Shown here: in pieces, positions 7,559-13,671 of the stretch
Layout: each line of letters opens with the position of its first letter
Numbering within the stretch: the first letter of the stretch is position 1
IMG/VR virus record: IMGVR_UViG_3300044302_001311
Span: 1-21,201 of that record
Direction: 5' to 3' (one strand)
Origin: a virus
DNA: 21,201 bases
The notes under the pieces: generated by a model
Seen by the model: the letters and a program-made list of their open reading frames with translations, nothing else
The model's database searches: none
What the model was told of the DNA's origin: nothing
Program-made: the position numbers and the translations under genes

Positions 7559-7573
7559 CAAAGGATTATTATT

Positions 7574-8170
7574 ATGTCAAGGATGTTATTAACAGAATTT
7601 TATCAACTATGTGAAGGTGGAACATGCCAAGATCTTCTAACGGAAGAGGAAAAGCGATATGTCGCAAATGGTGGGCTCATTCTTTCCGGCGTGATGCAGA
7701 GGGCGGAAGCGCAAAACGGAAATGGCAGAGTTTATCCTATGCGAGTTTTAGAGAGAGAAGTAGAGAACTACAAGAAACTTGTCAAGGAAAAAAGAGCACT
7801 AGGCGAGCTAGACCATCCAGAATCGTCTATCGTTAATCTTGCAAATGCCTCTCATCTGGTCACAGAAGTGTGGTTTGAGGGCAAAGATGTTATGGGCAAA
7901 ATTAAAGTGCTTGAAACGCCAGCAGGTAAGACACTTAGGGCACTTGTTGAAGGCGGATGCCAAGTAGGCATCTCTTCCCGTGGCTTGGGTACTGTTGATG
8001 AGAACAATGGCGCAGCCAGAGTTAATGATGATTTTCAGTTGATTTGTTTTGATATGGTCTCTGAGCCATCCACAACAGGCGCTTTTATGATGAAAGAGAA
8101 TAAAGAGCCAAATATGTGGACCAAGGCAGACAAGATCAACAGACTTTTAAATGATATCGTAAAGGATTAA
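7574..8170 (+). CDS. 21: Prohead core protease (gp21-like, S78/U9-type)
   Basis: A 198-residue serine protease, close to T4 gp21 (212). In the family it is incorporated in the prohead core, activates itself and then cleaves scaffold and shell proteins after (L/I)-x-E sites to allow expansion. Visible hallmarks: GELDHPE with catalytic His81, and GISSRG with the nucleophile Ser at 134 or 135, followed by FDMVSEPST (about residues 157-165), typical of the herpes/T4 protease fold. The Ser-His spacing (~53) matches T4 (His85, Ser140). The C-terminal tail is charged and probably removed by autoprocessing. A micro-ORF and hairpin precede it; the scaffold-like gene at 8172 follows after one base. Confidence 0.94.
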   Translation: MSRMLLTEFYQLCEGGTCQDLLTEEEKRYVANGGLILSGVMQRAEAQNGNGRVYPMRVLEREVENYKKLVKEKRALGELDHPESSIVNLANASHLVTEVWFEGKDVMGKIKVLETPAGKTLRALVEGGCQVGISSRGLGTVDENNGAARVNDDFQLICFDMVSEPSTTGAFMMKENKEPNMWTKADKINRLLNDIVKD

Positions 8171-8171
8171 A

Positions 8172-8582
8172 ATGAAAAAGAGTGAGTTCAAAGAAATGAT
8201 TAAAGAAAGCGTTAAGGAAGTCCTTGTTGAAGAGGGTGTTCTTAAGAGCGTTATTTCAGAAGTAGTAAAAGCGGTAGGGCAAGCGCAAGTATCCCAGCAG
8301 CCGGTTGCTGTGCAGCAGACATTTAAAGAGCAAGCTAATTTGGAAGCAATGGAAAAAAGAAAAGAAAAATTAGCAGAGACAAGAAAAAGAATGCTTGATG
8401 CTATTGGAAAAGATTCTTTTGGGGGCATAGATCTTTTTGAGGGCACAACGCCAATGAAAAAAGGCGGATCACCAGAAGCTACGCCTTCCTCGGCACTAGA
8501 GGGTGTAGACCCAAGCGACTCTGGAGTAGACATTTCAAGTTTACTTGGGGCAGCGTCTTCTTGGGAACAGTTAATAAAGTAG
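8172..8582 (+). CDS. Small scaffold/prohead-core-like protein
   Basis: A 136-residue protein. Residues 1-37 are an amphipathic Lys/Glu/Val helix (MKKSEFKEMIKESVKEVL), then a Gln/Val-rich segment, a Lys/Glu/Arg coiled coil (about 55-78), a Gly/Ser/Pro-rich linker and a C-terminal SLLGAASSWEQLIK helix. It has no recognised domain. Its start follows the protease stop by one base, and low complexity plus coiled coil resemble internal core proteins that gp21 degrades. GID-LFE and ALE are possible gp21-type (hydrophobic-x-E) sites, but this motif is weak evidence. Most likely a minor scaffold or core protein; not proven. Confidence 0.7.
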   Translation: MKKSEFKEMIKESVKEVLVEEGVLKSVISEVVKAVGQAQVSQQPVAVQQTFKEQANLEAMEKRKEKLAETRKRMLDAIGKDSFGGIDLFEGTTPMKKGGSPEATPSSALEGVDPSDSGVDISSLLGAASSWEQLIK

Positions 8583-8589
8583 GTATAAG

Positions 8590-8826
8590 ATGCGTAAAAA
8601 AGCAAAACCAGTTAATGTAGAGGTTACACCAAGAAAAAATGAATCTCCTGAAAGAATGATTAAGAGATTTATTAAAAAAGTTAAAAAAGAAGGCATTCAA
8701 GATGAATGGCGAGAAAAACATATGTTCTTTGAGAAGCCAACAGATAAGCGCCGAAGAAAAAAGAAAGAGCGCAATAGAATTTTAAAAAGGCTACAAAGAG
8801 AACGCGATGCTAAATATAAAGACTAG
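8590..8826 (+). CDS. rpsU: Phage-encoded ribosomal protein bS21
   Basis: A 78-residue, extremely basic protein that aligns along its length with bacterial bS21 (E. coli 71 residues). Seen here: an N-terminal strand VNVEVTPRKNESPERMIKRF (residues 8-27, matching the V-x-V-R-x-N/E...RRF pattern), KKVKKEGI (29-36), then the diagnostic FFEKPTDKRRRKKK (46-59) corresponding to E. coli FYEKPTTERKRAK, and a Lys/Arg helical tail. bS21 sits on the 30S platform beside the anti-Shine-Dalgarno helix and helps initiation. Phage copies are known from environmental phages and are thought to replace the host protein to favour phage mRNA. Compared with E. coli it has about ten extra N-terminal residues. It sits between scaffold-like and virion genes, so it should be expressed late. 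Confidence 0.88.
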   Translation: MRKKAKPVNVEVTPRKNESPERMIKRFIKKVKKEGIQDEWREKHMFFEKPTDKRRRKKKERNRILKRLQRERDAKYKD

Positions 8827-8837
8827 GAGAAAATAAA

Positions 8838-9359
8838 ATGGCAATTTATTCACCAAGAGGAAGTGGAATAGGCAATTCAGCAGCATATCAGGTAGCAGGG
8901 AAGCCCTATGCTACTGCCTCTGTAGTAGACTATGAAACAGCTAAAACTTTCAAAAATTCAAAAGAATACAAGGTAACCTTTCCAACTGTAACAAGGAGCA
9001 TTACTATTACTAATAATTGTTCTGGGAGCAATCTTGCTATTCACTTCGTCTCTAAAGCAACCTCTCCTTCTGCAATCACCGCAGGTCAATATGTTCTCGT
9101 TCCTTGTACAAATATAGTTGGAGATACCACTGGATCTTTCACTATGAACATTAAGTGCAAAGAGCTTTATATTAGCCCCGGTCCACAACACGCAACGACT
9201 GCATTTGGAACAGCGGGTGTAGTAGGCGGTCCCTTACAAGAAGCAGACGCCAATAACTTTTCAATTTTTGCTGAACTCACAGGCGTTCCTCCAGAAGAAA
9301 TGTATGAGTTGAGCGGCTCTGGAATTAGTGCAGCCAGAAATAGTGACGGTCACCACTAA
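8838..9359 (+). CDS. Probable beta-rich virion protein (head decoration or fibre-type), hypothetical
   Basis: A 173-residue protein, preceded by AGGAG 11 bases before ATG. Sequence is Ser/Thr/Gly/Val-rich with alternating beta strands: KVTFPTVTRSITITNN (about residues 45-60), LAIHFVSKA, GQYVLVPC and SFTMNIKCKELYISPG. Residues 134-160 (ANNFSIFAELTGVPPEEMYEL) form a more helical end region, and the tail is flexible with a terminal HH. No signal peptide or membrane segment. The beta-sandwich look and position at the end of the head-assembly block suggest a capsid decoration or small structural protein; I cannot name the family. A terminator-like structure follows downstream. Confidence 0.7.
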   Translation: MAIYSPRGSGIGNSAAYQVAGKPYATASVVDYETAKTFKNSKEYKVTFPTVTRSITITNNCSGSNLAIHFVSKATSPSAITAGQYVLVPCTNIVGDTTGSFTMNIKCKELYISPGPQHATTAFGTAGVVGGPLQEADANNFSIFAELTGVPPEEMYELSGSGISAARNSDGHH

Positions 9360-9443
9360 TATTTTTTTGCCAATCCTTTCATACAATTACAATAAAATAC
9401 TTAAATAAGTAATTTTATCAAGTCACAAATCCAATCCTCAAAA

Positions 9444-9453
9444 CTATTTATAT
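9444..9453 (+). promoter_or_regulatory. Intergenic CTATTTA element, copy A (divergent)
   Basis: CTATTTATAT in the 188-base gap between the 173-residue virion gene and the large fibre gene. It shares CTATTTA with the elements at 12570 and 18298, but here a terminator-like hairpin follows 21 bases later, before the next gene. If it is a promoter, its transcript would be short or need readthrough. The reverse strand reads TATAAATA-like, so its orientation is ambiguous. Confidence 0.35.
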
Positions 9454-9474
9454 ATGAGCACAATCTCGTGCTTC

Positions 9475-9495
9475 AAGCGCCTTCCGGCGCTTTTT
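9475..9495 (+). terminator. Intrinsic terminator before the large fibre gene
   Basis: AAGCGCC (9475-9481), loop TTCC, GGCGCTT (9486-9492), running into TTTTT at 9491-9495: a 7-bp GC-rich stem with a U-tract. Immediately upstream is a second, 5-bp hairpin (AGCAC 9457-9461, GTGCT 9468-9472). It would end transcripts of the head-assembly block ending at 9359. The rest of the 9360-9547 gap is AT-rich and holds no gene. Confidence 0.8.
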
Positions 9496-9547
9496 CTTTA
9501 ACTTAATATAAAAAATTTAATCATTAAATCTATGGGAGGATTTATAT

Positions 9548-12217
9548 ATGGCTACTCAATTATCACAAACCGGATTGGAGGTAGATAAGGTAGATACCGG
9601 AGATATCCCCACTGGGGCTACCGACAAGGTATTGCTTTACGCTTCTGGATCTGGTTCCGATACAAGACTCTATGTTAAGGCTGGTGCAAACACACAAAAG
9701 CAGCTAGGCTTTGACATTGATCAGTTCGATGCTCTTGGGGGAACAGGTGTTGCTCAAGGAGATCACTTCATCTTTTCTGATGCTGGAACTGAAAAGAAAA
9801 TTACTTTTTCTAACATGGAAGATGCAATCTTCGGAAATGTTTCCGGCGATGTCGCAATCGCAGCAGGTGGTGCCGTCACTATCCAAGCTGATGCTGTTGA
9901 AAGCGGAATGCTCAATGACGATGTTATTTCTGGTCAAACAGAATTAGCTTCTGATGGACTCGCTGCTGCTGACGAATTGATGATCAGCGATGGCGGAACC
10001 CTTAAGAAGATTGGTGTTGATAACCTTTTCAAAGATGGACCGGGACTCCTCGGAGCAGAAGCTATCGCTGTCGGAAGTGACCACTTCATGTTCCTTGATG
10101 GTGGGGCTACTGGCGATGCAAAGGTCGAATCTGTTGCTGATCTTATGACTGCTGTCGCTGGTGACGGTCTTGCTGCCTCTTCTGGTGTTCTCGCAGTTGG
10201 TGTCGATGATAGCTCAATCGAGCTTAACTCTGATGCTCTCCGCGTGAAAGCATCGGGTGTTACTAATGCAATGCTTGCAGGCTCTATCGCTGACAGCAAG
10301 TTGAACCAACTCACTAGTGCAAACAAAGTTTCTTTGGCTGCTTTGGACATTGATGGCGCAACTGCTCTTGGTGGAGCATCTGTAGCACAAGCTGATTTGT
10401 TGGTCATTGACGACGGCGCAGGCGGAACTAACAAGTCGGTTACTTTCTCTAACTTTGAAGACTCAATCTTTGCAAACATCTCTGGCGATGCTACAATCGC
10501 CGCTGGTGGTGCTTTAACTATTGCTGCTCAAGCAGTTGAAAACAGCATGCTTGCTGATGATGCTGTCGGTGCCGATGAGTTGGCTGCTAACGCTGTTGTT
10601 AACGCTTCTGTCGCATCTAATGCTGCAATCGCTGCTACTAAGTTAGACTTTAATGTCGATTTGGGTGGAAATGTTACTTTTGGTGACCAAGCAAACGACA
10701 CAGTGACTTTCACAGGTCATGTTAATGTGGCACAACAACTTACTGCTTCACATGCAAAGATCACCAACCTTGATGTTGTAACTCTTAACAGTATTGCTCA
10801 AACAGAATCAACACTTGAAGTTGCTGACAAATTAATCATTTCTGCTGTTTCAGCTTCCTCTGCCAACTCTGATGGCGGTGGTTTGAAAATCGGTGGAGGT
10901 CATGACTTAGCAGGAAACGCTTCAGTTCTTTATGACCACAGCAACACCGCTCTTGATTTTAACATTGGCGGAACAACTGAAGTAAGACTTGAAGACGGAG
11001 TTCTCCGCCCAGAAACTGATTCTGATGTTGATCTTGGAACAACTGCTGCTCGCTTCAAAGACGCTTTCGTAGACAGCATCACTGTTACTGGCGAGATTGA
11101 CGGTGCTTCTCTTGATATTAGTGGAAACGCTGATATTGATGGTACACTTGAAGCTGATGCGATTACTGTTAATGGTGCTACATTACAAGTAGTTGTTGAA
11201 GACCATGTTGGAGCAATGCTCGATGGTACAGAGACTGGTATTTCTGTTTCTTATGACTCTACTGACAATAACTTAGATTTTGTAATCGACGCAGCACAAA
11301 CTGCAATCACATCTATTCTTGCAACCGACCTTAAAATCGGTGAAGATGATCAAACAAAGATTGACTTCGAGACAGCAGATGAAATTCACTTCTACGCTGC
11401 AAATGCAGAGCAAGTTTATGTTGCAGACGGCGTACTTGGACCACAGACTGACAGTGATGTTGATCTTGGTGCAGACGGCGTTGCTTTTAAGAAGCTTTAT
11501 GTTGACGATATTGATCTCAACGGTCAAGGACGCATTGATCTTGATGCTGATGCTGACACTTCTATCCGTTCTGCTGCTGACGATCAAATTCAGTTTGAAG
11601 TCGGCGGAGGTGATAGGGTAACGATGACTGCGACTGGTATGGCTGTTGGTGCAGGCTATGGCGCTGGAGGTACATCCTTCGGCGTAGATGGCACTATCAA
11701 TGCTGGAAGCAACATCCTTGCCGGTGCTGATGGATCTGGAGCCAACATCATAGCTTACGGTGGAGCAGCGAATGAATTGATGCGCTACGACGCATCAAAC
11801 CACGTTCTTCAGTTCGTCGATAGTTCCGGTGGAACAATGCTTAACCTCGGTGGCGATGCCACTTCTGAGTACGCTTTGGACGTTGCTAACGGATCTAACA
11901 ACATCAACAAAGTTCGTGCTGCTGCATTTGTTACTTACTCGGACGAAAGCCTTAAGAGTGACGTTGCTTCTATGGGCAACACTGCTCTTGACACTGTTAT
12001 GTCCCTCAAGGGCGTCGAGTTCACTTGGAAAGATTCCGGTGAAAGAGACTTCGGTTTCATCGCTCAAGACGTTCAATCTGTTCTTCCAAAGGCAGTTCAC
12101 ACTGCTGATGACGGAGTACAGGGAGTTGACTACTCAAGACTTACTTCTGTTCTCGTCGAGGCTGTAAAGGCTCAACAAGTTCAGATCGAAGAATTGAAAG
12201 CACTCCTCAAGAAGTAA
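9548..12217 (+). CDS. Large repetitive fibre protein with C-terminal peptidase S74 domain
   Basis: An 889-residue protein with a good GGGAGG ribosome site. It is Ala/Asp/Gly/Thr-rich beta-type fibre throughout. Two repeat families are visible: an ALGG-x2-VAQ...TFSN-x-ED-x-IF...SGD...IAAGGA-x-TI unit (residues 62-112 and 273-325) and a DGVL-x-P-x-TDSDVDLG...VD-x-I unit (483-511 and 627-655). The C-terminus is an S74 chaperone: TYSDESLKSDV with catalytic Ser798 and Lys803, then FTWKDSGERDFGFIAQDV and a closing coiled coil (VEAVKAQQVQIEELK). Self-cleavage before Ser798 would release ~92 residues. Codons are biased to GCT, CTT, GGT and AAC as in the capsid gene, suggesting very high expression. 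Probably a long tail fibre or abundant head/whisker fibre; the exact location is unknown. Confidence 0.88.
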   Translation: MATQLSQTGLEVDKVDTGDIPTGATDKVLLYASGSGSDTRLYVKAGANTQKQLGFDIDQFDALGGTGVAQGDHFIFSDAGTEKKITFSNMEDAIFGNVSGDVAIAAGGAVTIQADAVESGMLNDDVISGQTELASDGLAAADELMISDGGTLKKIGVDNLFKDGPGLLGAEAIAVGSDHFMFLDGGATGDAKVESVADLMTAVAGDGLAASSGVLAVGVDDSSIELNSDALRVKASGVTNAMLAGSIADSKLNQLTSANKVSLAALDIDGATALGGASVAQADLLVIDDGAGGTNKSVTFSNFEDSIFANISGDATIAAGGALTIAAQAVENSMLADDAVGADELAANAVVNASVASNAAIAATKLDFNVDLGGNVTFGDQANDTVTFTGHVNVAQQLTASHAKITNLDVVTLNSIAQTESTLEVADKLIISAVSASSANSDGGGLKIGGGHDLAGNASVLYDHSNTALDFNIGGTTEVRLEDGVLRPETDSDVDLGTTAARFKDAFVDSITVTGEIDGASLDISGNADIDGTLEADAITVNGATLQVVVEDHVGAMLDGTETGISVSYDSTDNNLDFVIDAAQTAITSILATDLKIGEDDQTKIDFETADEIHFYAANAEQVYVADGVLGPQTDSDVDLGADGVAFKKLYVDDIDLNGQGRIDLDADADTSIRSAADDQIQFEVGGGDRVTMTATGMAVGAGYGAGGTSFGVDGTINAGSNILAGADGSGANIIAYGGAANELMRYDASNHVLQFVDSSGGTMLNLGGDATSEYALDVANGSNNINKVRAAAFVTYSDESLKSDVASMGNTALDTVMSLKGVEFTWKDSGERDFGFIAQDVQSVLPKAVHTADDGVQGVDYSRLTSVLVEAVKAQQVQIEELKALLKK
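9731..10522 (+). repeat. Long fibre repeat family 1 (two copies)
   Basis: Copies at nt 9731-9883 and 10364-10522 encode ~52-residue units sharing ALGG, VAQ-x-D, a TFSN-x-ED-(A/S)-IF-x-N-x-SGD run and IAAGGA-x-TI. Shorter related pieces (DELMISDGG-x-LKKIGVDNLF, nt ~9974-10030, and DHFMFLDGG near 10081) lie between them, suggesting a degenerate array of fibre-shaft modules. Confidence 0.75.
10994..11512 (+). repeat. Long fibre repeat family 2 (two copies)
   Basis: Copies at nt 10994-11080 and 11426-11512 (each 87 bases) encode DGVL-x-P-x-TDSDVDLG-x4-A-x-FK-x3-VD-x-I units. Copies are the same length, 432 bases apart, and lie downstream of repeat family 1 in the same fibre. Confidence 0.75.
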
Positions 12218-12232
12218 TACTTTTTGATAACC

Positions 12233-12269
12233 GAGGGCAGGGATCTACGGGTCTCTGCCCTCACCTTTT
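12233..12269 (+). terminator. Intrinsic terminator after the large fibre gene
   Basis: An 11-bp stem with one G-U pair: GAGGGCAGGGA (12233-12243) and TCTCTGCCCTC (12252-12262), loop TCTACGGG, followed by ACCTTTTC with a short T-run at 12266-12269. It starts 15 bases after the fibre stop. The stem is strong and the T-run modest, so partial readthrough into the next small gene is likely. Confidence 0.8.
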
Positions 12270-12274
12270 CTATT

Positions 12275-12529
12275 ATGCAAATCAATGACCGAACCGACAT
12301 TATAAGATATTTGCAAGAGCATGATCCTAGCTATCGTGTGGAAAATAATGTTATATTCGCCCCCAAAGCCTTTTTCATTAACACCCTTATTCAGTGGTGC
12401 TACAATCAATTAAATACGGGCAAAATAAAACCAAATGAAATGGATTTTTATCTAATGTCAATAGAGGGTTTTTTGCAAGATCATAACGATCTTTATTGGG
12501 ATAAAGATGGTAACTTGGTGATTTCATGA
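12275..12529 (+). CDS. Hypothetical 84-residue protein
   Basis: An acidic/aromatic small protein with helical stretches (DIIRYLQEHDP, FFINTLIQWCYNQL) and a DLYWDKDGNLVIS end. I chose the ATG at 12275; the frame is open to a TTG at 12224 but that start would place the terminator stem inside the coding sequence. No clear Shine-Dalgarno precedes the ATG, and the gene lies directly behind a terminator without an obvious promoter, so expression may be low or depend on readthrough. No family recognised. It is isolated between the fibre and scaffold transcription units. Confidence 0.6.
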   Translation: MQINDRTDIIRYLQEHDPSYRVENNVIFAPKAFFINTLIQWCYNQLNTGKIKPNEMDFYLMSIEGFLQDHNDLYWDKDGNLVIS

Positions 12530-12548
12530 ACTAAGTTGTTATTTTTTT
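12511..12548 (+). terminator. Possible intrinsic terminator at the end of the 84-residue gene
   Basis: TAACTTGG (12511-12518) can pair with CTAAGTTG (12531-12538) in an 8-bp stem containing two G-U pairs; the loop includes a TTCATGAA palindrome. It is followed by TTA and a run of seven T at 12542-12548. The stem overlaps the last codons of the gene. AU-rich, so weaker than the other terminators. Confidence 0.45.
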
Positions 12549-12569
12549 GTATTTTTGAACTTTAAAGAA

Positions 12570-12579
12570 CTATTTACTA
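12570..12579 (+). promoter_or_regulatory. Intergenic CTATTTACTA element, copy B (candidate late promoter)
   Basis: CTATTTACTA, 22 bases after a possible terminator and 45 bases before the scaffold gene start. It is identical over 10 bases to the element before the tail sheath gene. A position between a terminator and the scaffold-capsid unit suits a late promoter; this is inference from recurrence and position only. Confidence 0.5.
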
Positions 12580-12582
12580 CGA

Positions 12583-12601
12583 CGCAAAACGCCTATTTGC
12601 G
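12583..12601 (+). promoter_or_regulatory. Hairpin in scaffold gene leader
   Basis: CGCAAA (12583-12588) pairs with TTTGCG (12596-12601) around loop ACGCCTA, a 6-bp stem lying between the CTATTTACTA element and the AGGAG ribosome site of the scaffold gene. No T-run follows. It might be a 5' mRNA-stabilising hairpin; it may also be chance. Confidence 0.35.
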
Positions 12602-12624
12602 ACCAAATATTAGGAGATTATATA

Positions 12625-13650
12625 ATGTCATCAATGTTAGATCAAGCAATCGTAGATGCTAAAGAGCTTAAAGAAGCCGCGATTAAAAGCGCAGAGTCAA
12701 GTATTATTGAAAAGTATTCTCAAGAAATTAGAGAAGCTGTTGATACCATGTTGAGTCAAGAAGAGATTATCAATGAGGATGAAGCAAGCATGGTCAGTGA
12801 TATTCCAATGGCAGCATCAGATGTAACCGATGCATCATCTGTTGGGGAAGAAACAGTCGAGCTTGACTTTGCAGAATTAGAACAAATGATTGATCAAGAG
12901 TTAGCTTCTGAGGATGGATTAGACCCAGAAGAAATGACAGACCGACATGATTTCGCCGAAGAAGAACTAGACAAGCCTGAAGAGGAGCTGCAAGAAGCAG
13001 ACGAGATTGATTTGGCTAACTTATTTGAAGATGAAGAAATTAATTTAGACGAGGAAGAGATAGAGAAACTAGCAGAAAAGCTAACACTTGATTTTGAGCC
13101 TGTAAAGTCTGGCAATTTAGGCATGCCCGATAGTCAAAAACACGAGGCATACGAAGAAGCAAAGGCTCTTGATGCTCATATGGACGAAGAGGACGACTCT
13201 GACGAAATCGATAAAGAGGTCGGAAAGCTTAGAGAATCTGTAAAAACTTTAAAACAAGAAAAGAAAGATTTGCAAGAAAGCCTCTCCTCTCTTCAGTCTA
13301 ATACCAAACACATTGAGGACGTTGTTCTCAAATTAAAAAATGCTCTGAACGAAACCTCAGTTCAGAACGCAAAGCTACTTTACACAAACGAAGCATTGAC
13401 TAGCGACTCGTTGAATGGGCGACAAAAAACAAAACTTGTCGAAGCTATTTCAAATGCTAAGTCTGTGGAAGAAGCTAAGGTAATCTTTGAAACCCTTCAA
13501 AGCACGGTGAGCGGAACCAAGAAAGAGTCCCCGAAAACACTAAGCGAGGCGGTTAGTAGGAAATCTACTTTATTACCACAAACTAAAGAGGCTAAAAACC
13601 CAGCAGACCCTCGTATCGATAGGATGCGTAGATTAGCTGGATTAAACTAA
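12625..13650 (+). CDS. 22: Prohead core scaffold protein (gp22-like)
   Basis: A 341-residue, very acidic helical protein placed directly before the capsid gene, as in T4. Residues ~75-155 are dominated by Asp/Glu (ELEQMIDQELASEDG, EEELDKPEEELQEADEID). Residues ~190-255 are a coiled coil (KLRESVKTLKQEKKDLQESL). The C-terminal part contains LNGRQKTKLVEAISNAKSV (about 269-287) followed by EEAKVIFETLQ, a region I recognise as conserved in T4-type gp22 scaffolds. In the family it forms the core around which gp23 assembles and is degraded by the gp21 protease; several hydrophobic-x-E sites are available. It has an AGGAG site ahead of ATG. Size is slightly above T4 gp22 (269). Confidence 0.88.
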   Translation: MSSMLDQAIVDAKELKEAAIKSAESSIIEKYSQEIREAVDTMLSQEEIINEDEASMVSDIPMAASDVTDASSVGEETVELDFAELEQMIDQELASEDGLDPEEMTDRHDFAEEELDKPEEELQEADEIDLANLFEDEEINLDEEEIEKLAEKLTLDFEPVKSGNLGMPDSQKHEAYEEAKALDAHMDEEDDSDEIDKEVGKLRESVKTLKQEKKDLQESLSSLQSNTKHIEDVVLKLKNALNETSVQNAKLLYTNEALTSDSLNGRQKTKLVEAISNAKSVEEAKVIFETLQSTVSGTKKESPKTLSEAVSRKSTLLPQTKEAKNPADPRIDRMRRLAGLN

Positions 13651-13671
13651 CTTTAAAGGAGAAATAAAACT

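Noticed and set aside
9446-9453. TATTTATA read on the minus strand as TATAAATA, a T4-type late promoter
   Set aside because: It would drive transcription against all genes of the window with no minus-strand gene to serve.
9507-9514. TATAAAAA as a T4-type late promoter for the long fibre
   Set aside because: One mismatch to TATAAATA in very AT-rich DNA is expected by chance and it does not recur at the other boundaries. Kept only as an alternative.
9934-10479. 181-codon open frame on the minus strand within the long fibre gene
   Set aside because: It is the mirror of a Ser/Ala/Asp codon-biased repetitive gene; Ser/Ala/Pro-rich shadow with no ribosome site and no other minus-strand gene nearby.
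9731-11512. Repeats in the fibre gene as a CRISPR or mobile-element signal
   Set aside because: The repeats are in frame, long, imperfect and separated by coding sequence; they are protein modules.
12224-12274. TTG start extending the 84-residue protein upstream
   Set aside because: The extension would be translated from the terminator hairpin and gives an atypical N-terminus; an ATG at 12275 follows the hairpin.
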